64,000 nt of DNA. Origin: Deinococcus sp. KNUC1210. GTDB taxonomy: Bacteria > Deinococcota > Deinococci > Deinococcales > Deinococcaceae. The translations under genes were made by a program, and so were the position numbers. The notes beneath the pieces are model-generated. The model saw only the letters and a list, made by a program, of their open reading frames with translations, searched no databases and was not told the DNA's origin. This document shows, one piece after another, positions 22,056-33,690 of the stretch. The stretch is from assembly GCF_022344005.1 (NCBI RefSeq), contig NZ_CP092190.1, forward strand, positions 2,498,501 through 2,562,500, given 5' to 3'. Each line of letters begins with the position of its first letter. The stretch's first letter is position 1.

Positions 22056-22063
<8 letters not shown>

Positions 22064-22895
22064 ACAGACCAAGCCGACGGCAAACAGGCATCCGGGATTC
22101 GAGTCTCTGAGCGGCAAGGTGGTGGTGGTCACGGGGAGCGCGTCGGGCATCGGACTGGCGCTGGCGCGGCGCTTCGTGCAGGAGGGAGCGCGGGTGATCG
22201 GCAGCGACCTGAATGCCGAGGTGGGCGCTCAGAAGGCCGCTGAACTGGGCATTCGCTTCGTGGCCTGCAACGTGGCGCAGGAAGAATCGCTGAAGAACCT
22301 GATCGACGACGTGCAGGCGCACGAAGGTGATATCGACCTGTTCTGCTCGAACGCCGGAATCGCCATCGGTGCGGGGCCGGAGACGCTTGACAAGCACTGG
22401 GAGCTGATCCAGAACGTCAACGTGATGAGCCATGTCTGGGCCGCCCGCCATCTGCTGCCGCGCATGCTGGAGCGTGGCGAGGGCTATCTGCTGAACACTG
22501 CCAGCGCTGCCGGACTTCTGACCGAGCTGCACAGCGCTCCCTACGCCGTGACCAAGCATGCCGCCCTCGCCTTTGCCGAGTGGCTGGCCGTGACCTACGG
22601 CGACCGGGGCATCGGGGTCAGTTGCCTGTGCCCGGAAGGGGTCTGGACGCCGATGATCGAGAACGCGCCGATTCTGCAACTCACGGCAGTGAGCACCGAC
22701 CTGCTGGCAGACCGGGTGATGGAAGCGCTGCACGCAGGCAAATTCCTGATTACCACCCACGCCACCACGCTGGCCGGATTTCAGCAGAAGGCCAACGACT
22801 ACGATGTCTGGATCAGCAAGATGAAGCATCTGCGGACCAAGGCGATGGCGCTGCTGGAGCCGGGTCAGACGGCTTCGCTGGGTGCCAAGCCTTGA
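22056..22895 (+). CDS. Short-chain dehydrogenase/reductase
   Basis: A 279-residue classical SDR. The cofactor motif [18 protein letters not shown] is at residues 24-41, SNAGIAIG corresponds to the NAG motif, and the catalytic Ser, Tyr and Lys lie in NTASAAGLL and [11 protein letters not shown]. The substrate is unknown. The start overlaps the dehydrogenase stop and the stop overlaps the kinase-like start (TTGA), so these genes are translated as a unit. In the Pseudomonas putida levulinate pathway an SDR (LvaD) reduces a 4-oxoacyl-CoA; that is a plausible role. Confidence 0.9.
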
Positions 22896-23995
22896 CGCAG
22901 CCTGCCCAGAGCCCGGCTGATACCGCCGCCGTGCGCCCCGGTGAGGAACTGAATCTGGACGCGCTGCGCGGGTATCTGGACGTTCATCTGCCCGGCAGCG
23001 GGGGAACGCTGGAGGTGCAGCAGTTTCCCGGTGGCCACAGCAACCTGACGTACCTGCTGAAGGTGGGCGACGCCGAATACGTGCTGCGCCGCGCTCCGAT
23101 GGGACCGGTTGCGCCCAAAGCGCACGATATGGTGCGCGAGTTTCATCTGCTCTCGCGCATCGCTCCGGTGTTCGCGGCGGCTCCGCGCCCGGTGCTGCTG
23201 TGTGAAGATGCGGGCGTCGTGGGTGCGCCGTTCTTTCTGATGGAGCGGCGGCGCGGCGTGATCATCCGTACCCGCCTGCCGCGTGACTATGCCGGTCTGC
23301 CAGAGGCGCCCAGGCGGGCTTCGGAAGCGCTGGTCGATACGCTTGCCACCCTGCATGCCATCGACATCGCGGCGGCGGGGCTGGACACGCTGGGAAAACC
23401 GGAAGGCTTCAACCGCCGTCAGGTCGAGGGTTGGGCCGGACGATGGAAACGGGCCGAAACGCATCCGACGCCCGAATCCGAACACGTCACCTCGTGGCTG
23501 CTGTCCAACATCCCGCCGGAATCGGCGCACAGTCTGGTTCACAACGATTACAAGCTGGATAACCTGATGTTGGATAGCCACGACCCCGGCGCGGTGGTGG
23601 CGCTGCTCGACTGGGAAATGACGGCCATCGGTGATCCGCTGGTCGATCTGGGCCTGACGCTGTGTTACTGGACGCAGCGCGGCTTCCCCGAGCACATGAA
23701 AACGCAGATCGGAGAGCCGGGCGCGGCCCTGGGCTTTTTTACCCGCGAAGAGTTTCTCGCCCGCTACGCCGAGAAATCCGGGCGCGACGTCGGCAACATC
23801 GGCTGGTATGAAGTGCTGGGAGTCTTCAAGCTGGCAGTGATCCTGCAACAGATTTTTGCCCGCTACCACGCCGGGCAGACGCAGGATGAGCGCTTTGCAC
23901 CGCTGGGCGAACAGGCGCAGTCGCTGATGCGCGAGGCGGCGCGGCAGATCGGCACCTTCTCGCCGGAAACCCCTTCCCAGGAGCCCTCCGCTTGA
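22892..23995 (+). CDS. Aminoglycoside phosphotransferase-fold kinase (ACAD10/11 kinase-like)
   Basis: A 367-residue APH-family protein. FPGGHSNLTYLLKVGDAEYVLRR holds the ATP loop and conserved Lys. SLVHNDYKLDNLML is the catalytic loop (HxDxxxxN with N in place of the usual H-G-D start), and ALLDWEMTAIGDPLVDLG carries the metal-binding Asp. It is most like the separate kinase domain of ACAD10/ACAD11, which phosphorylates 4-hydroxyacyl-CoA. Start TTG 22892 overlaps the SDR stop; GTG 22932 is an alternative. Antibiotic resistance is unlikely given the neighbours. Confidence 0.85.
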   Translation: MTQPAQSPADTAAVRPGEELNLDALRGYLDVHLPGSGGTLEVQQFPGGHSNLTYLLKVGDAEYVLRRAPMGPVAPKAHDMVREFHLLSRIAPVFAAAPRPVLLCEDAGVVGAPFFLMERRRGVIIRTRLPRDYAGLPEAPRRASEALVDTLATLHAIDIAAAGLDTLGKPEGFNRRQVEGWAGRWKRAETHPTPESEHVTSWLLSNIPPESAHSLVHNDYKLDNLMLDSHDPGAVVALLDWEMTAIGDPLVDLGLTLCYWTQRGFPEHMKTQIGEPGAALGFFTREEFLARYAEKSGRDVGNIGWYEVLGVFKLAVILQQIFARYHAGQTQDERFAPLGEQAQSLMREAARQIGTFSPETPSQEPSA

Positions 23996-24687
23996 GCACC
24001 CTGCTGCTGATCCGGCACGGGCAGGCGACCCCCTTCGAGGCCGACACCGATCAGCTCTCGGAACTGGGCGAGCGGCAGGCGCAGGCGGTGGGCGCGTCGC
24101 TGGCACGGGCAGGCGTGGTGCCCACCCGCGTGCTGCACGGCCCGATGGTGCGGCAGCGGCGCAGCGCCGAGCTGGCAGCGCAACCCGGCTGGCCCGCTGC
24201 CGAACGCCTTCCCGGGCTGGCCGAGTACGACGGCGACGGGCAGATGCGCTATCTCGCGCCGCTGCTGGCCCAGCGCGACCCGGCCTTTGCCACGCTGCTT
24301 CAGGAGGCCGAGGAACGCCGCGAGCTTCCCGACCGTAACCGCTCTTTCCAGAAGATGCTGGAACGGCTGCTGGACGTGTATCTGAGCGGCGAACTGGAAC
24401 ACCCGCAGCTGGAGAGCTGGGCTGCCTTCCGGGGGCGGGTGCGCGCTGCCCTGAAAGATATTCTCGGCAGTCCGGGCGGCAGCACCGTGGCGGTCTTTAC
24501 CTCCGGGGGCGTGATCGGCCTGATGGTGGCGAGCGTGCTGGACGCGCCCGACGCCTCGGCCCTGAAGCTGAACTGGCGCGTCAAGAACGCCAGCATCACG
24601 CAGCTTACCTTCGGCAGCGGGCGCGTCAGCCTGGATACATTCAACGAGACGGCCCATCTGGGCGAAGCGCTGCTGAGCTGGCGGTAA
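23992..24687 (+). CDS. Histidine phosphatase family protein
   Basis: A 231-residue phosphoglycerate-mutase-like phosphatase. LLIRHGQAT at residues 5-13 contains the catalytic RHG, VLHGPMVRQRRSAELAA the second Arg, and VFTSGGVIGLM takes the place of the usual second His (normally SHGG), so that His is replaced by Thr-Ser. This could lower or change activity. TTG 23992 overlaps the kinase stop. It may dephosphorylate an intermediate or act as housekeeping for the kinase operon. The gene ends before a bidirectional terminator. Confidence 0.85.
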   Translation: MSTLLLIRHGQATPFEADTDQLSELGERQAQAVGASLARAGVVPTRVLHGPMVRQRRSAELAAQPGWPAAERLPGLAEYDGDGQMRYLAPLLAQRDPAFATLLQEAEERRELPDRNRSFQKMLERLLDVYLSGELEHPQLESWAAFRGRVRAALKDILGSPGGSTVAVFTSGGVIGLMVASVLDAPDASALKLNWRVKNASITQLTFGSGRVSLDTFNETAHLGEALLSWR

Positions 24688-24709
24688 GGAAAAGAGCAGC
24701 AGAAAAGGA

Positions 24710-24742
24710 GCAGGCCCGTCCGGTTGAACTGGACGGGCCTGC
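24710..24742. terminator. Bidirectional terminator hairpin
   Basis: A perfect 12-bp stem GCAGGCCCGTCC/GGACGGGCCTGC (24710-24721 with 24731-24742) with a 9-base loop, flanked by an A-rich arm on the left and TTTCTGCTC on the right. It lies between the convergent phosphatase and RND permease genes and could serve both. Confidence 0.8.
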
Positions 24743-24755
24743 TTTCTGCTCTCGC

Positions 24756-28159
<3,404 letters not shown>

Positions 28160-28163
<4 letters not shown>

Positions 28164-29968
28164 GGTGCGCCTCCGGGCGTGGTGGCAGGCGTGCTGGGAG
28201 TTGCCGGGGTCGTCTGCCCGTTGCTGCCGCCTTGGCCGCTGCTCTGGCCGTTGTTGTTCTGGCCCCGGAAGCGCCGCGTGCCCGGTGTGGTCTGGGTGTC
28301 AGTGGAGGAGGCCCCCGCTCCCTGCCCTGACTGTCCGCCCTGAATCGTCGGCGCGGCCTGTGTTCCCTGAGTCTGCGTACCCTGCGTCTGGGTACCGTTG
28401 ACACTCTGCCCGGCTGCACCGCTCTGTGTGCCCTGCGTCTGCGTGCCCTGTGCTCCCTGACCCCGCTGAAACTGCCCGCCCTGCCCCGCGCCCCCGGCAG
28501 CGCTGTTGCCGCCCGCCCGTGCGCCCGCTGCGTCGGTGGTGACGGCTGCGCCGTCGAGCAGACCGGAGGGCGGCGTAGAAATCACCTGTGCGCCGTCGTC
28601 GATCCCGCTGACCACCGCCTGCGTTCCGGCCTGCCCGATCACCGTCACGTTATGCAGTTTCGATTTGCTGTTCTCGATGGTGAACACGTAGGTCTGGTCG
28701 TTGTCGGCCTGGAGCGCGGTGCTGGGAATCAGGATGCCCTTGCCCACCGCGCTGCTGTAACTGACCGATCCAGCCGTTCCGAGAGCGGGCGTCGTGCCGG
28801 TCATGAAGCGGGCGGTCAGCGAGACGTTGCCGTTGGTCGGTGCGCCAGCATTCTGGGTGATCTTCAGCGGATACGTCTGCTGACCCACCACGAAGCTCAC
28901 CTCGCGTCCGTCGGTAAAACTGGTGCTCTCGGCGGGCGGCACGCTGAACGTCACCTGTTTGTTGTTCGAGACGATGGTAAACGCGCTCGTTCCGGCGTTC
29001 AGATACTCGCCGCCTGCCACCGAGACAGCGGTGATGGTGCCGTCGAAGGGAGCCACGACCCGCGCATTGCTCACGGCCTGCTGCGCCTGTTTCAGAGAAA
29101 TCTGGGCTTTCTCGACTGCCAGACGCAGCTGAAGCAGCGTGCCGTTCTGGGCGCTGTTGTTCTGATTGACGGCGTTCTGGGCGCTGGTCAGGGTCGAAAG
29201 CGCCTGCTGCACCTGACTGCTGGCGGTGTCGAGCGCGGTCCTGGCGATGCCGCCGATGGCATAGAGTTTCTGGTCGGCGGCATAACTCGTCTGGGCGCTG
29301 CTGTAAGCCGCCTGTGCCGATGCCAGCGCCTGCGCCAGCTGGGCGCGGTTGCCGTTCACGGTCTGCGTCTGGGTCGTCAGCTGTACGCGGGCGGTATCGA
29401 GCGCGTTCTGAGCGCTGTCCACCGCAGAACTCAGGTCGGTGTTGTCGAGAGAGATGATGGTCTGTCCGGCCTTCACGCTGTCGCCCACCTGGGCATTGAT
29501 GGCGCTGACGGTGCCACTGGTGCGGGCTGCCACGGTGCTCTGTTTGCTGGCACTGACGACGCCGGTGGCGCTGCGCTGGGTGGTCAGGGTGCCGCTTTTG
29601 GCCGCTGTCGCCTGCACCGCGATGGTCGCGCCTGAACCGCCCCGGCCGAAGGTTCCGGCACCGCCCCCGAAGCCGCCCGCTGCGCCGCTGCCGCCCCCTG
29701 TGCGCGTACTCCCTGCCCCAAAGCCTCCCGCCCCCGCCCCGAAGCCGCCTGCACCACTGGCAGTGGCGTCGGTGCCGCTGGGTTTTCCGATCAGGTAGCC
29801 GCCGTAGCCCGCCGCCACGATCAGCAGAGGAACGGCGATCCAGGTCCAGCGGCGTGGAGACGCGCCCGGTGCCGGACTGGTGAGCGTCGGCGTCGTGGGA
29901 GGCGGCTTGACGGGCGTCTGACCGGGGATCGGCGGGTCGGCACGGGTCGGTCGGGAGGCTTGATCCAT
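28160..29968 (-). CDS. RND efflux periplasmic adaptor (membrane fusion protein) with low-complexity tail
   Basis: A 602-residue adaptor. An N-terminal TM ([19 protein letters not shown], about 40-60) is followed by a Gly-rich linker, the lipoyl half-motifs ([20 protein letters not shown] and [20 protein letters not shown]), an alpha-hairpin coiled coil (about 170-300) and a beta-barrel. After about residue 490 it carries more than 100 residues rich in Gly, Gln, Thr and Ala with repeated GTQTQ units, not seen in typical adaptors of about 400 residues. ATG 29968 gives the best signal-anchor start. It is coupled to the permease by a GTGA overlap. Confidence 0.9.
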
Positions 29969-30159
29969 GCTGTATGCAAGCACTTTCAATCGAAGATTCT
30001 GCAAAGATTCGGTGAAAGTGTCCCGGTCAGATGTTCAGGAAGACCAGAGGAGCCGCACAGATAGAAGTGGAAGGTGTGATGTGAAAGGGGAAATAGCGGC
30101 TGAACTGTCGTCAGGCCCGCTGGTTCCTCTGCGGCGACTGCATTCGGATTTCCTGAGGT

Positions 30160-30948
30160 CTAAGGCGTCAGCTCGCGCAGTTCGGGGGCGAAGACGCGCA
30201 GCTTTCCACCCGGCTGCACCGTCACGATCAGGCTGCCGACGGCGCCCAGCACGCCCGCACCGTGCGGCACAGAGGCTAGCAGCGCGCCTGCCGCGTCCCG
30301 GCGTTCCAGCGCCGCGCCCGTCAGGACGTAGCGCCCGGTGCTGGTTACCAGGGTGGGCGCGTTGGCTGTTCCGACGCCGCCGAATTCGCCCGCCGCCGCC
30401 GCGTACAGGAAGGGGGCCGCCCCGGTGGTCAGCAGGGTGGGCGCGGCGCTGCCGTCCACACGGTACAGGCGGCTGCCCTGAAGGGCATAATCCAGTCCGT
30501 CGCTGCCGGTCAGAACCGTGTCGGGCGCACCCAGCAGACCGGCGCTGCCGACGGCCGCCGCGCTGCCGTCAAATCCCACGGCGCTGCCGTCTTCGCGGTA
30601 CACGCGGCTGCTCGACATCGCCACCACCCGGCCCACCGGCACGCTCACGGGCCTGGCGTCGGCGGTCACGATCAGGCCCGCAGCAGTCAGGGCGGCCCAG
30701 GGCGTGAAGTCGTTGGTCACTGCCTGCCACGCCACCGCCGACGCCGGACCGGGCAGGCGAAGATTGACCTTCTGAAAGCCCGGCGAGCGGGCGAGCCAGA
30801 CCTGCCCACCTTCCAGCCAGATCACCCCGGCAGGCGAAAAGCTGGCCTGAAGCGCGGGTTTCGGAGCACGCTGCACCGATGTGTCGCCCTGCATCACCGG
30901 GGCGCAGGCTCCCAGCAGCAGACTCGCTGCCACGAGCAGGCGTTTCAT
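30160..30948 (-). CDS. Predicted lipoprotein, beta-propeller-like
   Basis: A 262-residue lipoprotein: signal MKRLLVAASLLLGAC with a clear lipobox (LLGAC, Cys15). The mature part is rich in short beta repeats of the kind SAAAVGSAGLLGAPDTVLTGSDGLDYALQGSRLYRVDG, suggesting a WD40/PQQ-like propeller without recognised catalytic motifs. ATG 30948 overlaps the murF stop as ATGA, so it is expressed with murF. Function is unknown; an envelope location fits the cell-wall partner. Confidence 0.7.
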   Translation of the reverse strand: MKRLLVAASLLLGACAPVMQGDTSVQRAPKPALQASFSPAGVIWLEGGQVWLARSPGFQKVNLRLPGPASAVAWQAVTNDFTPWAALTAAGLIVTADARPVSVPVGRVVAMSSSRVYREDGSAVGFDGSAAAVGSAGLLGAPDTVLTGSDGLDYALQGSRLYRVDGSAAPTLLTTGAAPFLYAAAAGEFGGVGTANAPTLVTSTGRYVLTGAALERRDAAGALLASVPHGAGVLGAVGSLIVTVQPGGKLRVFAPELRELTP

Positions 30949-32237
30949 AGCTGGTCGCGCCGCTCCAACAGCGCTGCAACCACGGTATCCAGCCCCACGC
31001 CCTCGGCAGCCCGTTTTTCCGGCGTCCACGAGATGCCGCGCGAAGCCTTGACCAGCACCACGTCACCCGCCCGCACCTCGCTCAGCAGCGCGTCCAGCAG
31101 TTCCGGCACCGTGGCGTAGGCCTGCTCTCCCAGTTCGGCGGCAAACTGGCCCACACCGTAGCTCAGATCGGTGCATTCGCCCGCATACTCGCCCACGTCG
31201 GCGTGCAGGCTCTGCTCGGCAGCGCCCAGTTCCAGCATGCGCCCCAGCACCGCGATCCGCCGCCCGCCTGCCGCCGGGGTGTGGGTCGCCAGGGCGTTCA
31301 GCGCGGCGAACATGCTCAGCGGCGAGGCGTTGTAGGTATCGTCGATAACGGTGAAGGCACCGGGCAGCACCCGGTAACGTCCACCCGGTACCTCGACATC
31401 TGCCATGCGCTGCGCCGCTTCCGGCAGCTCCAGTCCGGCTTCCTGTCCCAGCACCAGCCCCAGCAGCGCGGCCTCGGCCTGAACGCGGGCGGCACGCGGC
31501 AGCGTCACCTGCACGCCCTGATACACGAAGCTCGCGCCCTCGGCGTCCAGGTTCAGCTCTGCTCCGGTGAAGTCGTTCTGCTCGAAGCCGTAGCTCGGCA
31601 CGCCCGGATAGTAGCTGCTGGCCTGGGCACCGACCAGCGCGCGGGGTGCTTGCAGAATCAGCCCCTTTTCCAGCGCCACGTTCTCGACGGTTCCCAGTGC
31701 CTCCAGATGCGCCGCGCCGATGCTGGTCACGATGCCCACATCCGGCGACACCAGATCTACGAGCTCCGCCATCTCGCCCACGCGGTCTATGCCCATCTCG
31801 ACCACCAGCGGCGCGGCCTGCGCTCCGTATTCGATCAGAAAGCAGGCGATGGCGGGCAGGGTGTTGAAGACCGGCATATACGCCGCCTGAAGCGCTGCCG
31901 CCACATAATTTTTGGCGGTGGTCTTGCCCACGCTGCCGGTAATGCCCACCACCAGCGCATTTTTTGCCCGTTCTGTCCGTGCCCAGGTAAACAGCGCGTC
32001 TCTGGCGTCGGGCACCCGCAGCGCACGCGGCACGTCCAGATCGGTCAGGACGAAGGGTGCGCCCGCATCGAGCGCTGCCTGCACGAAGCGGTTGCCGTGC
32101 ATCGCCTCGCCGGGCAGCGCCACGAACGCCGTGTCGGGGCCAGCCTCCCGCGAGTCCCAGGTCAGCCGCCGCGCAGGGCGGGCCTCCGGGTGAACGTCGG
32201 CCTGAAAGGGGAGGGCATGTGGGTCGAGCAGGGACAT
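30945..32237 (-). CDS. murF: UDP-N-acetylmuramoyl-tripeptide--D-alanyl-D-alanine ligase
   Basis: A 430-residue Mur ligase adding D-Ala-D-Ala to the UDP-MurNAc-tripeptide in the cytoplasm. DSREAGPDTAFVALPGEAMHGNRFV marks the N-terminal domain, VVGITGSVGKTTAKNYVAAAL the P-loop, and FTVIDDTYNASPLSMFAAL plus RRIAVLGRMLELG the C-terminal part. A TAGCCT box (32249-32244) lies six bases before ATG 32237, predicting a leaderless message. The promoter sits just beyond the terminator of the permuted tRNA unit, so the two are separate. Confidence 0.95.
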   Translation of the reverse strand: MSLLDPHALPFQADVHPEARPARRLTWDSREAGPDTAFVALPGEAMHGNRFVQAALDAGAPFVLTDLDVPRALRVPDARDALFTWARTERAKNALVVGITGSVGKTTAKNYVAAALQAAYMPVFNTLPAIACFLIEYGAQAAPLVVEMGIDRVGEMAELVDLVSPDVGIVTSIGAAHLEALGTVENVALEKGLILQAPRALVGAQASSYYPGVPSYGFEQNDFTGAELNLDAEGASFVYQGVQVTLPRAARVQAEAALLGLVLGQEAGLELPEAAQRMADVEVPGGRYRVLPGAFTVIDDTYNASPLSMFAALNALATHTPAAGGRRIAVLGRMLELGAAEQSLHADVGEYAGECTDLSYGVGQFAAELGEQAYATVPELLDALLSEVRAGDVVLVKASRGISWTPEKRAAEGVGLDTVVAALLERRDQL

Positions 32238-32273
32238 GGATTCAGGCTAACAGGTCGCGGTGAGGGCGCACAC

Positions 32274-32310
32274 AAAAGCGGAACCGGAGGCATGTCCAAC
32301 CCCCGGTTCC
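32274..32310 (-). terminator. Rho-independent terminator of the permuted tRNA unit
   Basis: On the minus strand an 11-bp stem GGAACCGGGGG/CCTCCGGTTCC (32310-32300 with 32290-32280, one G-T pair) with a 9-base loop is followed by GCTTTTG. It closes the transcription unit carrying the two permuted tRNAs and precedes the murF promoter. Confidence 0.75.
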
Positions 32311-32360
32311 AGGTGTGCCGCCCAATTGGACACACTTCCACGTTTAAGCCATCAGTTCAT

Positions 32361-32455
32361 TTTGAAGAAGCCATGCTCTACCGGCTGAGCTACCGCTCCG
32401 AACTGCTCTGAAGATCTGGAGGAGCGGAGAAGAATCGAACTTCTGGCCCTGGCTT
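32361..32455 (-). tRNA. Circularly permuted tRNA gene B (3' half before 5' half)
   Basis: Read on the minus strand, the 3' half comes first: anticodon-stem strand AAGCCA (32455-32450), variable loop, T-stem AGAAG, T-loop TTCGATT, T-stem CTTCT, acceptor CCGCTCC (32427-32421), discriminator T and encoded CCA (32419-32417). After 17 bases the 5' half follows: acceptor GGAGCGG (32399-32393), TA, D-stem GCTC/GAGC with loop AGCCGGTA, then TGGCTT (32373-32368) and loop-like CTTCAAA. GGAGCGG pairs fully with CCGCTCC and TGGCTT with AAGCCA, only across the swapped halves. If CTTCAAA is the anticodon loop the anticodon is UCA. A standard 5-bp stem would instead give UUC with an unusual C33. Identity is therefore open. 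Confidence 0.75.
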
Positions 32456-32537
32456 GTTCCGACTGCTGGCACTTGATGAAGCGCGAGAGCGGCGAATACT
32501 CAGCTTGGAGCAAGAATCTGAGTTTGTGTTCCGGGAC

Positions 32538-32614
32538 GACCGCGCCTCTACCGACTTGGGCTACCCCGCCGAAGCTGGTGGCGGGAGCAGGACTCGAACC
32601 TGCACTGAACGGTC
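32538..32614 (-). tRNA. Circularly permuted tRNA gene A (3' half before 5' half)
   Basis: Minus-strand order: anticodon-stem strand GACCG (32614-32610), variable loop TTCAGT, T-stem GCAGG, T-loop TTCGAGT, T-stem CCTGC, acceptor TCCCGCC (32586-32580), A73 and encoded CCA (32578-32576). A 5-base spacer GCTTC leads to the 5' half: acceptor GGCGGGG (32570-32564), TA, D-arm with GCCC and AGGC flanking a loop containing GTCGGTA, one base, then CGGTC (32542-32538). GGCGGGG pairs with TCCCGCC (one G-T) and CGGTC with GACCG, so a normal cloverleaf forms only if the halves are swapped. The anticodon cannot be read because the junction in the loop is unknown. No good fold exists with the sequence immediately upstream. 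Confidence 0.78.
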
Positions 32615-32662
32615 ATTCCCTGTAAGACTGAAGCTGAACTTCAGCTTGGTACTCCGCCCGGA

Positions 32663-32668
32663 AGTCTA
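32663..32668 (-). promoter_or_regulatory. -10 box for the permuted tRNA unit
   Basis: TAGACT on the minus strand (32668-32663), the same box used by many genes here. Transcription would begin near 32656, about 40 bases before the 3' half of tRNA A. No convincing -35 element is visible. Confidence 0.45.
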
Positions 32669-32721
32669 GCGGGTGCCCGGCGGCGGCACATCGGCAAGGT
32701 GGCGTATCGGAGGTCAGCCAG

Positions 32722-32745
32722 AAAAAACCCCCGCACGGAGCGGGG
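32722..32745 (-). terminator. Rho-independent terminator
   Basis: On the minus strand CCCCGC/GCGGGG (32745-32740 with 32734-32729) followed by a run of six T (32727-32722). It ends the transcript of the gene at 32783-33517 and insulates the tRNA unit downstream. Confidence 0.85.
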
Positions 32746-32782
32746 ATCGTCTTTTCGGGGGTCAGGCTTCCAGCCGGTAGCC

Positions 32783-33517
32783 TCAGGCTTCCAGCAGATA
32801 GCCGAACAGCCGCTCTCCGACCTTCTGGTCACTGACCTCCAGCGCGTTGGCCTCTTCACGGGCGAACTTGACCGCCTGTTGCAGTTTCTGCACGCGCTCC
32901 AGCAGCTCGTTCACACGCTGGGCAGGCAGTGCGCCCGAAAATTTCAGGGTGCGCCAGTAGCCCACCGTCACGTCTTCGTAGTACACCTCGACCTGCGCCG
33001 GGTGCTTCTCGGTGGCCTCGGCTTTGACGTGGTTGCGCGGAATCTTCTTCGTGCGGACCGTCTGCACGGGGTCGGTGGCGTAGGCGTCGGCGCTGGGGTC
33101 GAACTGCCACGACTCGGAGGCGTCGAGCACCGGCAGTTTGCGAACGAAGGTGTACAGGTCGGTCAGCTGCTTTTCCAGAAACAGCAGGTAGCTGACCGGC
33201 ACGCCCCGCAGCAGCACCCGTTCCCCGATCACGATGTCGGCTTTGGCCTCGCAGTTGGCCCAGTCCTTGGTGGCTGTCACATCGAACAGGTTGCCCATGA
33301 TCTGGGCGGTGCGCCGCACGATGTCCTCGGCTTTGGCCTGCACGCGGGTCGATTCGGGCGGCAGCGTCTCGCCCTCCTCGTCTTTGGGGCGGTAGGTACG
33401 CGAGATCCCCGCCAGCAGCGCAGGCTTTTGCAGCGCGTGATGCGCCTCGGTGAGTTCCTGAAACGAGCGGCTCTTGACCGATTTTTCGACGGCAATAATC
33501 TGATTGAGTTTGGGCAT
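32783..33517 (-). CDS. Conserved hypothetical protein, function unknown
   Basis: A 244-residue soluble protein beginning MPKLNQIIAVEKSVKSRSFQ. I know similar proteins only as uncharacterised conserved proteins of actinobacteria and deinococci. It is mostly helical at both ends with a central beta-rich part (KADIVIGERVLLRGVPVSYLLFLEKQLTDL). The C-terminus has a leucine-rich helix (VNELLERVQKLQQAVKFAREEAN). ATG 33517 follows GGAAGGAACCGTC, a good ribosome binding site, so this message has a leader. There is no signal peptide. Confidence 0.75.
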   Translation of the reverse strand: MPKLNQIIAVEKSVKSRSFQELTEAHHALQKPALLAGISRTYRPKDEEGETLPPESTRVQAKAEDIVRRTAQIMGNLFDVTATKDWANCEAKADIVIGERVLLRGVPVSYLLFLEKQLTDLYTFVRKLPVLDASESWQFDPSADAYATDPVQTVRTKKIPRNHVKAEATEKHPAQVEVYYEDVTVGYWRTLKFSGALPAQRVNELLERVQKLQQAVKFAREEANALEVSDQKVGERLFGYLLEA

Positions 33518-33639
33518 GACGGTTCCTTCCTGAAGTTTAAATTTGTGCCGAACTTCAAAGGCAGCCGGCGACAACTGCACTCTAGGCGCGACGTTCAGAA
33601 GACCGCATCGGAATCATGGCCTACGCCAGATGGTCAATG

Positions 33640-33671
33640 AACACGCCCCAGCCTTTTCAGGGGCCGGGGCG
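33640..33671 (-). terminator. Hairpin downstream of the aminotransferase gene
   Basis: GCCCCAGCC (33645-33653) pairs with GGCCGGGGC (33662-33670). The 9-bp stem lies just beyond the stop at 33691, with only a weak T-containing tail on the minus strand. Confidence 0.5.
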
Positions 33672-33690
33672 CTGTGTTGAAGAGGTAGGC

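Noticed and set aside
22892..23995. An aminoglycoside resistance gene
   Set aside because: It has the APH fold but sits in an acyl-CoA operon and best resembles ACAD10/11 kinase domains.
32280..32310. A third tRNA 3' half (sequence with GGGTTGGAC resembling a T-loop)
   Set aside because: It is the loop of an 11-bp terminator hairpin followed by TTTT, with no acceptor or CCA.
32361..32614. A tRNA split by a group I intron or a natural permuted intron-exon construct
   Set aside because: The flanking and intervening segments are at most about 80 bases, too short for a group I catalytic core, and I see no conserved core elements.
32274..32668. Degenerate leftovers of ordinary tRNA genes
   Set aside because: Both acceptor stems, both anticodon stems, T-arms, D-arms and encoded CCA ends are intact across swapped halves, which is not expected of random decay.
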